From Pedobacter sp. SL55 (GTDB taxonomy: Bacteria; Bacteroidota; Bacteroidia; Sphingobacteriales; Sphingobacteriaceae), in assembly GCF_026625705.1 (NCBI RefSeq), contig NZ_CP113059.1:3844001-3908000 (forward strand): 64,000 bases of DNA, read 5' to 3'. The notes under the pieces are model-generated. The model was not told the origin of the DNA. It worked only from the letters and a program-made list of their open reading frames with translations, and ran no database searches. Position numbers and translations under genes: made by a program. Of this stretch, positions 24,737 through 32,767 are shown piece after piece. Positions within the stretch are counted from its first letter, which is position 1. Each line of letters begins with the position of its first letter.

Positions 24737-27175
24737 TTAGTTGCCTTTCAACTTAAAAACCAACTTAAAATTCAGTTGCCTACCAGTTAAATAATTAGGA
24801 ATAGCGTAATTAACATTATTCACATCTTTAAGCCAAAGGTACGATACGGTATTATTGATATTCAACAAGTTAAACACCTCCGCATAGGCAATTACGCTAC
24901 TAAAATATTTGCTTAAAAACTGGGGTTTCTTTATGGCCTGTGCATCTAAAAAATCGTTAGAAAAACCAATATCTACCCTGCGGTAAGCGGGGATACTAAA
25001 ATCGTCTGTATAGGCAGCGATTTGTGGAGAACCTATGGGCAACCTCGAACCGTACAACAAATTTAAGTGTACTTTGTAAGTTGGACTATTAAACAATCGA
25101 TCCTGAAAAAACATGGAAAAATTTACGCGTTGGTCGGTTGGTCTTTTTAAATAGCCAGGGTAAATGGTTTCGTTTTGACCATTTGCGTTTCGTTTTACAT
25201 AGCTATCTCCTATTACATCCTGATTGGCACTTAAAAATGAAAGCCTAAAAAACGACATCAAGTCTTTAACTAACTCACCGCCTAGCGAAAAATCTGCTCC
25301 ATAGGTATGGCCTTTAGCTACTTGATTTGCCAAATATTTTACCCTTACGTTATCAATGGTGTAAGGAATCATTTGGTCTGCATATTTATAATATACTTCT
25401 GAAGTAAACTTTAACCTAGTTCCCAATCCAGTAAATGCTACATCATACCCCGCAGAAACATTGTAAGAACGTTGCGACTTTTGATTTAAAAACAAAGAGC
25501 CATCTAAACCTCTAATGCTTCTGTAACTTGGCGCCTGGCGGTAAATACCTGCGGTAAACCGCCAAAGTTTATATTCTTCTGGTCGGTACAGCATCAACAA
25601 CCTCGGGCTTACCAAAACCTCTCCACTTAAATTGTTATAGCTAACACGAGCGCCCAATTGTACATCGGTTTTACCAGAAATTGCATAGCTATCTTGTAAA
25701 TACGCAGAAATAGAATTGATTTTGAGTTGATTGTTAGATAAAATGGCATTTTCGAAAGTAAAGGAATTGGTGTTTGATGGCAAAATATAACCCGCAGAGT
25801 CGATGTAACTATATTCGTTCATTTGATCTACGTACTTTGCCTGTTCAAATCTAGCGCCATAAGTAAAACTGTGCTTCCCTGTTTGATGTTCTACTTTAAG
25901 TTCGGTGCTTGCAATGGTAGAATTTAGGCTGTTACGGGCATAACTGTAATAGCTGCCCAATCCTCTGTTTTTTCTAACCGGGCCAAAACCGCCATCGCTG
26001 TAATTGTTATCTATTTCCTCGAAAACATAATTGCCATCAATATCAAACTTTTCGCGTTCTACAATTTCGAAATAACTATTGATCCATTTTATAGATACGT
26101 TTTTGTTTGGGTTAAACAAGCCTGTAACAGCGCCTCCGTAAGTATAGTAATCGTCTATTTCCTGTCCTTCGTAGTCTACTTTTAAACGTATTGGGTTATT
26201 GATGGTTCCAAACTGGGTTTCTCTACTCTCCGGCACCAACCTAAAACTTCCAGAATTAAAATTCAACAAGGTATTGATACTGAATTTAGCGTTGAAATTA
26301 TGTTGATAAAGCGCCTGAAAATCGTTAAAACTTGGACGGTAACTTCCTCTAGTATCTTGTGTGCTTAAAATATTTCTATTGTCTTTTCTTCTAAAGCCAA
26401 GCAACAGGTGGCTGTTTTTAAATGACTTTTTAGCCGTGGCGGATATGCCCATTAAGCCAGCTGTTAGGATATATTCGCTACTATCTGGTTGATTATACTT
26501 CACATCCAAAACAGAAGAAAGCTTATCGTTATATCGGGCATTAAAGCCACCAGCAGAAAAACGGGCGCTACTTACAAAATCTGGATTGATGAAACTTAAA
26601 CCCTCTTGCTGACCATTTCTAATTAAAATTGGTCGGTTAATTTCGATATCGTTCACATAAATCAGGTTTTCATCAAAACTACCTCCGCGAACACTGTATT
26701 GCGAACTCAGCTCGTTATTGGTAGAAACGCCGGGTAAGGTTTTTAAAACGGCTTCGAAATTCATAGAAACCGTAGGTAAACTGGGTACATCAATAATACC
26801 AACGCTTTGCGCATTATTTAACTGCGTTTGTTTATTGGTTACTTTTACTGTTTTAAGCTCCTTAACATCGGGCTTTAAAACCACATCTTTTTGAACCTCA
26901 ACACCTTTGCTTTCGCTAAATTTGATGGTTTCTATACGAAATCCAACCAGTTTGAAACGTAAGCTAAAATTTGACAAACGAGATTGGATGCTGTACTTTC
27001 CTTGCTCATCAGTAACTGCTGTAGCGGCCAAACCTACTAAAGAAACGGTAACTTTTGGTAGAGGTTGATTTTTCTCATCTTTAACCACACCAGTAATTTT
27101 CACTACCGATTGTTGGGCAATTACAGCGAACGATGAAAATAATAACAGCAGCAAAAAAAGCGCTTTTTTTGTCAT
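24737..27175 (-). CDS. TonB-dependent receptor with regulatory-like domain
   Basis: This 812-residue outer-membrane receptor has a signal peptide (1-20, FAVIAQ), a CarboxypepD_reg-like domain (about 25-100, ITGVVKDEKNQPLPKVTVSLVG), a plug (about 110-225, PGVSTNNELSSQYSVRGGSFDENLIYVNDIEI) and a barrel ending in YLTGRQLNFKLVFKLKG. The YVNDIEI-type plug belongs to the group that is not paired with SusD. It lies 5 bp after rpe on the same strand, so it is probably co-transcribed with it. The ligand is unknown and no substrate gene is nearby. Confidence 0.9.
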   Translation of the reverse strand: MTKKALFLLLLLFSSFAVIAQQSVVKITGVVKDEKNQPLPKVTVSLVGLAATAVTDEQGKYSIQSRLSNFSLRFKLVGFRIETIKFSESKGVEVQKDVVLKPDVKELKTVKVTNKQTQLNNAQSVGIIDVPSLPTVSMNFEAVLKTLPGVSTNNELSSQYSVRGGSFDENLIYVNDIEINRPILIRNGQQEGLSFINPDFVSSARFSAGGFNARYNDKLSSVLDVKYNQPDSSEYILTAGLMGISATAKKSFKNSHLLLGFRRKDNRNILSTQDTRGSYRPSFNDFQALYQHNFNAKFSINTLLNFNSGSFRLVPESRETQFGTINNPIRLKVDYEGQEIDDYYTYGGAVTGLFNPNKNVSIKWINSYFEIVEREKFDIDGNYVFEEIDNNYSDGGFGPVRKNRGLGSYYSYARNSLNSTIASTELKVEHQTGKHSFTYGARFEQAKYVDQMNEYSYIDSAGYILPSNTNSFTFENAILSNNQLKINSISAYLQDSYAISGKTDVQLGARVSYNNLSGEVLVSPRLLMLYRPEEYKLWRFTAGIYRQAPSYRSIRGLDGSLFLNQKSQRSYNVSAGYDVAFTGLGTRLKFTSEVYYKYADQMIPYTIDNVRVKYLANQVAKGHTYGADFSLGGELVKDLMSFFRLSFLSANQDVIGDSYVKRNANGQNETIYPGYLKRPTDQRVNFSMFFQDRLFNSPTYKVHLNLLYGSRLPIGSPQIAAYTDDFSIPAYRRVDIGFSNDFLDAQAIKKPQFLSKYFSSVIAYAEVFNLLNINNTVSYLWLKDVNNVNYAIPNYLTGRQLNFKLVFKLKGN

Positions 27176-27180
27176 TAGGT

Positions 27181-27852
27181 TTAGCTGTGTTGTAAATTAG
27201 TTTGAACTTGCTTTAATTCTGCGATCATTTGCGTAGGGCTTGGGGCTGCAAAAACCGCATTACCCGCTACAAAAACATTAGCACCCGCCTCAATTAACGA
27301 ACCTATGTTATGAATACCTACGCCACCATCTACCTCTATCCACAAATTTGGATTAACCTGCAAAGCCATTTGCTTTAGTTCTCTTACTTTAGTTAAGGTT
27401 TGTGGAATAAACTGCTGGCCCCCAAAGCCTGGGTTTACCGACATGACCAAAGCCAAGTCGATATCTTGCAACACATCTTTTAACAAAGCAACCTATGTAT
27501 GTGGGTTTAAAGCCACACCTGCTTTACATCCCACAGATTTGATCAATTGAATGGTACGGTGCAAATGTGTACAAGCTTCATAATGAACCGTAATTACATC
27601 GGCTCCTGCCTTTGCAAACTCAGCAATATACCTATCTGGATCTACAATCATTAAATGTACATCGAACGGTTTTTTTGCATGTTTTTTAGCTGTATTAATT
27701 ACTGGAAAACCAAATGAAATGTTCGGCACAAAAACACCATCCATTACATCTACGTGAAACCAATCTGCTTCACTCTGGTTAATCATTTCTATATCGCGTT
27801 GTAAGTTGGCAAAATCTGCCGATAATATGGATGGGGCAATTAGGTGTTTCAT
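27181..27852 (-). pseudogene. rpe: Ribulose-phosphate 3-epimerase with in-frame amber codon
   Basis: Rpe interconverts ribulose-5-phosphate and xylulose-5-phosphate in the pentose phosphate pathway. The protein would be 223 residues, with the family motifs APSILSADF, WFHVDVMDGVFVPNIS, HLMI, VMSVNPGFGGQ and EVDGGV in order. Codon 120 is TAG (27493-27495) inside ALNPHT-stop-VALLKDV, where homologues usually have Ser. Both halves are in one frame, so this is a nonsense substitution and not a frameshift. A TCG-to-TAG change or a base-call error would explain it; no second copy is seen here. Confidence 0.9.
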
Positions 27853-27866
27853 TGATTTTGATTTGT

Positions 27867-27937
27867 CGTAATTGCGAGGTACGACGCAATCTTTTTAATT
27901 ATTTTGTTTTAGGATTGCTTCATACGTCGCAATGACG
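27867..27937. repeat. REP-like palindrome, GCAATC family copy 1
   Basis: The left arm begins CGTAATTGCGAGG (27867) and the right arm ends GCAATGACG (27937), with the GATTGC/GCAATC pairing between them and about 21 nt of loop. It lies between rpe and a small gene read the same way. Confidence 0.85.
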
Positions 27938-27946
27938 GATTTTTGT

Positions 27947-28126
27947 TTATTTCTTATGAATGATTTTAGCTGATTTTAACACCATATTCAATTTCATCAA
28001 CCTAGTCATTGCATGAAAACGTTCAGTGTAAGAACTAGACAAAGCCTTACGTAGCAAATCCTCTTCTGCCTTTTTATAGTCGGCTTTAGGTTCTTCTAGC
28101 ATATTTTTACGATTGTCTAATTTCAT
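27947..28126 (-). CDS. Small basic conserved-looking protein
   Basis: This 59-residue protein starts at ATG 28126 (MKLDNRKNMLEEPKAD). The rest is predicted helical and rich in Lys, Arg and Glu: YKKAEEDLLRKALSSSYTERFHAMTRLMKLNMVLKSAKIIHKK. No signal peptide, membrane segment or metal motif is present. The amphipathic pattern suits a small soluble adaptor or nucleic-acid-associated protein, which is inference. I do not recognise it. A palindromic repeat lies 10 bp after its stop. Confidence 0.65.
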   Translation of the reverse strand: MKLDNRKNMLEEPKADYKKAEEDLLRKALSSSYTERFHAMTRLMKLNMVLKSAKIIHKK

Positions 28127-28284
28127 TACTGCAAGGTACAAAAGAAATTTAAAGAGTTGATTAGCTTAATTGACTGAAAGTTCATTTATGGAAAAAAAAC
28201 AGGCAAAAAGCATTTTCTGTATCGGCAACAAATGGCAAACGGTATCTTTTTCCACATCCATAACCAAGTTTCGTGCATAAAACT

Positions 28285-28292
28285 TAGCTTTG
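28285..28292 (+). promoter_or_regulatory. -7 box of rnhA
   Basis: TAGCTTTG fits TAnnTTTG and lies 10 bp before the ATG at 28303, implying a very short leader. No good -33 TTTG was found. Confidence 0.45.
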
Positions 28293-28302
28293 TTGATACA
28301 AT

Positions 28303-28782
28303 ATGATAGAAATTTACACAGACGGAGCAGCAAGCGGAAATCCAGGTCCTGGCGGTTATGGTGTAATCTTACGCTCGGGCAAACATTACAAAGAAATAAG
28401 CGGTGGTTTTAGAATGACTACCAATAACCGCATGGAACTTTTGGCCGTAGTAGTTGCTTTAAAGGCGCTAAAAACGCCAGGGCAAGAAGTTGTTGTATTC
28501 TCCGACAGTAAATACGTAGTAGATTCTGTAGAAAAAGGTTGGGTTTTTGGCTGGGTACAAAAAGGCTTTAAAGATAAGAAAAACAAAGACTTATGGTTGC
28601 AATACCTTCAACAACACAAGCTGCACAAAGTGAAATTTAAGTGGATTAAAGGCCACAATGAACATCCAGAAAACGAACGTTGCGATCGTTTGGCGGTAGC
28701 GGCATCGCAAGATAAAGCCAATTGGGCTATTGATGCAGCATTTGAAGCAGAAAGAAATAATAGCGCTAGTAAGTTACTATAA
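28303..28782 (+). CDS. rnhA: Ribonuclease HI
   Basis: RNase HI cuts the RNA strand of RNA-DNA hybrids, removing primers and R-loops. The 159-residue length is typical. The acidic active site is visible in order: Asp in IYTDGAASGNPGPGG (residue 6 or 7), Glu in NNRMELLA (about 45), Asp in VFSDSKYVV (about 70) and Asp in ENERCDRLAV (about 132), plus the basic protrusion WVQKGFKDKKNKDLW. It is a single gene on the plus strand between minus-strand neighbours. Confidence 0.97.
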   Translation: MIEIYTDGAASGNPGPGGYGVILRSGKHYKEISGGFRMTTNNRMELLAVVVALKALKTPGQEVVVFSDSKYVVDSVEKGWVFGWVQKGFKDKKNKDLWLQYLQQHKLHKVKFKWIKGHNEHPENERCDRLAVAASQDKANWAIDAAFEAERNNSASKLL

Positions 28783-28808
28783 TTAGAAAATTTCTTTTGA
28801 ACTGCGAT

Positions 28809-28886
28809 CGTCATTTCGAACGCAGAGAGAAATCCAACTACTAAACTATTCGCTAGATCTCTCTTCGTTCCTTTTCGCAAATGACG
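28809..28886. repeat. REP-like palindrome, second family copy 1
   Basis: The left arm is CGTCATTTCGAACGCAGAGAG and the right arm AGATCTCTCTTCGTTCC to ATGACG, with imperfect pairing. It lies between the convergent rnhA and DUF2911 genes, where it may also end transcription. Related to the element inside 61752-61908. Confidence 0.8.
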
Positions 28887-28892
28887 ACTTGT

Positions 28893-29411
28893 TTACTTCA
28901 CGCTAACTGGTACAGAAACCTTATCCCAATCTAAAGCAAAACCTTTTTTAGTTACTTTATAAACCAATCTTTCTTGCGTTTCTTTTAAAGGTTTCACTTT
29001 TACATCTACCCTTAAAGCATCTTTAGCTTCTTGGTATTTGTAAGCGCCCCATTGCTTAGGTTCTTTGTTAAAAATGGCTGTCCAAGTGCCGCTTTCTCTA
29101 GGAATTAAGAAAAAACTATATTTTCCAGCTGGCAAAGCTTTACCTTCTACCTTAATGTCTTTGTCTGTTTCAAAAGTAGTGGCGTCATTTGCACCAGCAC
29201 GCCAAACTTTATCGTAAGCCTCTAAACCGCCCCAAATTTTACGGCCTTTAACCGCCGGGCTACTGTAATTAATGGTAATGTTTGCGCCACCAATTTTACC
29301 TGTTGCAGTTGCCGCCGGACTAGGCTTCGGCTTGGCATCTTGCGCCATTGCACCTACCGATACAAAAAGAGCAAGTGCTGCGCTTGCCATTACTTTAAAT
29401 GTTGATTTCAT
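28893..29411 (-). CDS. DUF2911 exported protein
   Basis: This 172-residue protein has a signal peptide (1-23, VSVGAMAQ) and a beta-sandwich domain with DUF2911 hallmarks: [65 protein letters not shown]. Members are common in Bacteroidota and of unknown function, probably in the periplasm. It is a single gene on the minus strand. The palindrome 28809-28886 is on its downstream side. Confidence 0.9.
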   Translation of the reverse strand: MKSTFKVMASAALALFVSVGAMAQDAKPKPSPAATATGKIGGANITINYSSPAVKGRKIWGGLEAYDKVWRAGANDATTFETDKDIKVEGKALPAGKYSFFLIPRESGTWTAIFNKEPKQWGAYKYQEAKDALRVDVKVKPLKETQERLVYKVTKKGFALDWDKVSVPVSVK

Positions 29412-29493
29412 GATCTTTAATTTTAATATTCTTTGCTACTAAGTTAATTGTAAAAATTCCAAAAAAGCTAAATCAACAATAAAATTACGCAAC

Positions 29494-29522
29494 AAAAAAG
29501 CGAACGTTTCCATTCGCTTTCT
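29494..29522 (-). terminator. Terminator of fbp
   Basis: On the minus strand the stem AAAGCGAA pairs with TTCGCTTT and is followed by T6, 33 bp after the fbp stop. Confidence 0.8.
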
Positions 29523-29554
29523 CAAAAAATCAAAATTATTTAACCGAAAAATCT

Positions 29555-30604
29555 TTAGGCAGATTTGGTATCAAGAGTGTCAACCGTTAATTTTTCAACT
29601 GGAGAAAACTCTGCCATAAATTCCTCTGCCTTTTTTACCATTTTAGGAGAGCCCACAAAAATAGCCACGCGTTGGTGTAGTTCTGTAGGTTCTATATCCA
29701 AAATCCTATTTAAGCCATCAGAAGCAATACCACCGGCCTGTTCAATAATAAACGCCATTGGGTTACATTCGTACAATAAGCGCAACTTGCCTTTTGGCGA
29801 AGCTGCCGTAGTTGGATACATATAAATTCCGCCCTTAATTAAACTTCTGTGAATATCGGCCGCCATAGCGCCAATGTATCTTGAAGTGTAAGGCCTACGA
29901 GTAGCTGCATCTTCTGTTTGGGCGTATTTAATATATTTTTTTACTCCTTCTGGAAAATGCACATAGTTACCTTCGTTAATAGAATAGATTACACCATCAT
30001 CAGGTATTTTCATGTTAGGATGCGAAAGACAAAACTCTCCTATAGATGGGTCTAAAGTAAACCCGTTAACTCCTTTACCAGTAGTATACACCATCATGGT
30101 AGATGAACCATAAATTACATAACCAGCCGCAACCTGTTCGGTACCTTTTTGCAAAACATCAGCTAAAGTTGCTGGTCCATCTGTAGATTTTCTCCTGTAA
30201 ATAGAAAAAATGGTGCCTACGGTTACGTTAATATCGATATTCGAAGAGCCGTCTAATGGATCTATACAAACAATGTAACGGGCATTTTTAGAAACTGGCG
30301 ATTCAATACGTACGAAATCATCTTCTTCTTCAGAAGCTACAATACAACACTCGCCACCACTAGTTAAAGCAGAAATAAACTGTTCGTTAGCATAAACATC
30401 TAGTTTTTTTTGATCCTCTCCCTGTATATTAACAGTATCCGCATCGCCTAAAATATCTACTAACCCAGCTTTATTTACTTCGCGGTTTACAATTTTTGCG
30501 GCAATACCAATATCCCGCAACAAGCGAGAAAGCTCTCCTTTTGCATACGGAAAGTCCGCTTGCTTTTCAATAATAAACTGTCCTAATGTTTTTATACCCG
30601 ACAT
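29555..30604 (-). CDS. fbp: Fructose-1,6-bisphosphatase class I
   Basis: This enzyme hydrolyses fructose-1,6-bisphosphate to fructose-6-phosphate in gluconeogenesis and in the sugar-phosphate pool that rpe and nagB also feed. The 349 residues include the metal site [24 protein letters not shown] (about 120-145), the acidic cluster ASEEEDD (about 95) and the substrate-binding segment [21 protein letters not shown] and [21 protein letters not shown] (about 250-300). It lies 25 bp after the phosphoesterase gene and is probably co-transcribed with it. It has its own terminator. Confidence 0.97.
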   Translation of the reverse strand: MSGIKTLGQFIIEKQADFPYAKGELSRLLRDIGIAAKIVNREVNKAGLVDILGDADTVNIQGEDQKKLDVYANEQFISALTSGGECCIVASEEEDDFVRIESPVSKNARYIVCIDPLDGSSNIDINVTVGTIFSIYRRKSTDGPATLADVLQKGTEQVAAGYVIYGSSTMMVYTTGKGVNGFTLDPSIGEFCLSHPNMKIPDDGVIYSINEGNYVHFPEGVKKYIKYAQTEDAATRRPYTSRYIGAMAADIHRSLIKGGIYMYPTTAASPKGKLRLLYECNPMAFIIEQAGGIASDGLNRILDIEPTELHQRVAIFVGSPKMVKKAEEFMAEFSPVEKLTVDTLDTKSA

Positions 30605-30629
30605 GATTTTACTTAGTGTACTTTTTACG

Positions 30630-31121
30630 TTATCTATCTCCTAATTCTATGGCCTCTAAGGTATGTATTTTTTCGTCGGAAATGCAAAAGCGAATCAAAG
30701 TTCTTTTTTTGTGCCAGCCGTGTTTTCCTGCCGCACCGGGGTTAATATGCAAGCATTGTATTTTTTTATCGAACATTACTTTTAAAATGTGTGAATGCCC
30801 AGAAATAAAAAGCTGCGGAGGCTTAGTGTAAATTTCTTTCTTCACATTAAGCGCATAACGATCGGGATACCCACCTATGTGTGTCATCCAAACATCAACC
30901 GCTTCACAACTAAAACGATTATGCTCTGGAAAGACCGCCCTAATAGCTGCATCATCAATATTTCCATAAACTCCACGCAAAGGTTTAAATGCGGCTAAAG
31001 GTTCAGCTACGTTCGGCCCAAAATCGCCAATATGCCAAATCTCATCCCTATCATCAAAGTATTTAAACACCGCATCGTCTAAGTAGCCATGTGTATCAGA
31101 TATTAAACCTATTTTTTTCAT
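30630..31121 (-). CDS. YfcE/MJ0936-type metallophosphoesterase
   Basis: This 163-residue calcineurin-like phosphoesterase has the two-metal motifs [11 protein letters not shown] (residues 5-15), [29 protein letters not shown] and LHINPGAAG in order. It would hydrolyse a phosphodiester such as a cyclic nucleotide or model substrate in the cytoplasm; the natural substrate is not known for this group. It precedes fbp by 25 bp on the same strand. The 5' flank holds an ATTGAGT tandem repeat. Confidence 0.92.
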   Translation of the reverse strand: MKKIGLISDTHGYLDDAVFKYFDDRDEIWHIGDFGPNVAEPLAAFKPLRGVYGNIDDAAIRAVFPEHNRFSCEAVDVWMTHIGGYPDRYALNVKKEIYTKPPQLFISGHSHILKVMFDKKIQCLHINPGAAGKHGWHKKRTLIRFCISDEKIHTLEAIELGDR

Positions 31122-31138
31122 TTATTTGAGATGTGGGT

Positions 31139-31159
31139 ATTGAGTATTGAGTATTGAGT
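31139..31159. repeat. Heptanucleotide tandem repeat (ATTGAGT)x3
   Basis: Three exact 7-bp units, with a degenerate unit before them, lie 17 bp upstream of the phosphoesterase start. The same unit occurs four times at 60116-60143, inside the pectinesterase gene. Confidence 0.92.
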
Positions 31160-31223
31160 ACAACTGCAAACCTAAATGATTGTTTTTTGAAAAGCAATTT
31201 AAATGCTACTAGGCAAAATGGGT

Positions 31224-31344
31224 CGGGCTTTACGCTGTATCTCTTCGCTAGCCATCCTGTCATTCCAAGTTAGAAACAATCTATTTACCGACTGCTAAAC
31301 GAAACAGAAAAACATTAAGCGAAGAGGATGCCGCTGCAATCCCG
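31224..31344. other. Second intergenic dyad element
   Basis: CGGG (31224-31227) pairs with CCCG (31341-31344) and CTCTTCGCT (31241-31249) pairs exactly with AGCGAAGAG (31318-31326); the strands between show partial pairing. The 68-nt interior has no strong structure. It holds the motif CTTTACGCT, reminiscent of the outer stem of the 24471 element. The whole gap 31122-31489 has no gene. Confidence 0.55.
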
Positions 31345-31388
31345 TTTATTTTAGAAAAGGCAATGCAAAAAAACTGTCAGTCATAGAT

Positions 31389-31477
31389 CGTCATTGCGAG
31401 GAACGAAGCAATCTTAAAGCGCATTAATGGTTTGCAGGCGTTGTAAGATTGCTTCGTCGTACCTCCTCGCAATGACG
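31389..31477. repeat. REP-like palindrome, GCAATC family copy 2
   Basis: The left arm 31389-31416 (CGTCATTGCGAGG..., ending ATCTTA) and the right arm 31444-31477 pair over about 24 bases. It lies 12 bp after the trmN6 stop and may act as its terminator. Confidence 0.88.
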
Positions 31478-31489
31478 AAAAGAGCAAAA

Positions 31490-32196
31490 TCAATAAGCCA
31501 AAAAGAAATCCTTAAGCAACGCTTCGTAAGCTATTGTATATTTCTTTTCGCTCTCGTAAATTATAAAATCTTCTTCTAGCAAAGCTGATTTATTTCTTCC
31601 TAAGCAAACAATTCGTCTAAATTCTGGCTTAGTAACATCAGAGCGAAGTTTAATTACTTTCTGCAAAAACAAACCATAATCTTCGCCCTTGGCTACCAAA
31701 AATTCAGCTTGTTTAATGGGTAATACAAACCAAAAAGAACCTACGTCACTCAATAACTCTTCAACTTTCTTAACCAACTCGGCAAAGAAAGCTTACTACT
31801 GGCGTGTCTAGCTATTTCCTTTTTAGGTTCGGCATTTTTATAATCGTTTACAAAAAACGGAGGATTGGTCACAATAAGATCGAATTTTTCTGGACTGTTG
31901 AATTGTTCGATTGATATATTGTTGTTTGTTAATCGTTCACTAAAAACTGAATTCTCAAAATTTCTACTAGCAGTTGCTGATGCTTGTTCATCAATTTCTA
32001 CCGCATGAACTTGAGCTTTTGGAAAACGCTGCGCCAACATTAAAGCAATTACACCTGTTCCTGTACCTACATCTAAGATCCGCTCTGCATTTTCATGTTG
32101 CACCATAGCTCCCAACAACACGCCATCGGTATTGATTTTCATAGCGCAATCGCTTTGGTCTACCTCAAATTGCTTAAAACGGAAGATATTTTTCAT
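31490..32196 (-). pseudogene. trmN6: tRNA1(Val) (adenine37-N6)-methyltransferase, frameshifted
   Basis: This SAM-dependent enzyme methylates A37 of tRNA1(Val). The intact frame would be about 235 residues. The first part (32196-31750) has KQFEVDQSDCAMKINTDGVLLGAM, the SAM motif ILDVGTGTGVIALMLAQR, VHAVEIDEQA and the catalytic NPPF in DLIVTNPPFFVN. It then leaves frame at the CCGAG near 31778-31783. One added base there (LPELVKKVEELL) joins it to the second part (31777-31490). As sequenced, the C-terminal third is lost but the catalytic core is kept. A base-call deletion is the likely cause. Confidence 0.88.
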
Positions 32197-32231
32197 TTTT
32201 TTACCACAAAGACACTAAGGACACAAAGATA

Positions 32232-32615
32232 TTAGCTTTCATAAATCTCCAACGGCAATCCATCAGGATCTGCAAAAAAAGTGAACTTTTTCCCTGTAAA
32301 CTCGTCAATCCTAATCGGTTCGGTTACAACACCTCTTTCATTTAAAACCCCTGCCACTTTTTCAACATCATCAACCGCAAAAGCTAAATGACGCAAACCT
32401 TGCGCTTCTGGTCTAGATGGCCTTTCTGGCGGATTTTCAAAAGAGAACAATTCAATTTGATAAACGCCATCCACAGCTAAATCCAACTTCCAAGATTTTC
32501 TTTCTTCCCTAAAAACCTCTGCTAAAACCGTAAAACCTAGTTTGTTTACATAAAAATCTTTTGAACGTTCATAATTAGAACAGATAATAGCGATATGGTG
32601 AATGCGGTTGAACAT
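32232..32615 (-). CDS. VOC-family (glyoxalase-like) protein
   Basis: This 127-residue protein starts at ATG 32615 (MFNRIHHIAIICSNYERS); the longer frame is not supported. It has the two beta-alpha-beta-beta-beta modules of the VOC fold with metal ligands His in RIHHIAI, Glu in YQIELFSF, His in LRHLAFAVDD and Glu in GLPLEIYES. It is close to the YaeR/SMU1112c group. It could be a lyase or dioxygenase-type enzyme acting on a small electrophile; the substrate is not known. It diverges from purL and precedes trmN6 by 35 bp. Confidence 0.88.
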   Translation of the reverse strand: MFNRIHHIAIICSNYERSKDFYVNKLGFTVLAEVFREERKSWKLDLAVDGVYQIELFSFENPPERPSRPEAQGLRHLAFAVDDVEKVAGVLNERGVVTEPIRIDEFTGKKFTFFADPDGLPLEIYES

Positions 32616-32629
32616 TTTTGAGTTTTTAA

Positions 32630-32650
32630 GTCCGAGGTCGGATGTCCGAA
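32630..32650. repeat. Degenerate heptanucleotide repeat, GTCCGAG/GTCGGAT/GTCCGAA
   Basis: Three 7-bp units that differ by one or two bases lie in the divergent region between the VOC gene and purL. Confidence 0.75.
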
Positions 32651-32741
32651 GATATAACACCAATCAAATCATTCAAAATTATATCCTTCAAAATTCAATT
32701 ATTTATTCACTCAATCATTCTATCATTAGAGATAAAAAACC

Positions 32742-32749
32742 TAAATTTG
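32742..32749 (+). promoter_or_regulatory. -7 box of purL
   Basis: TAAATTTG fits TAnnTTTG, 18 bp before the ATG at 32768. This implies a short leader and supports that start over the upstream in-frame codons. Confidence 0.5.
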
Positions 32750-32767
32750 CATCTTCAAAAAATAAGC

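Noticed and set aside
27493..27495. Recoded UAG (alternative code or selenocysteine-like use)
   Set aside because: UAG is used as a normal stop elsewhere or not needed, there is no downstream recoding structure, and one substitution explains it.
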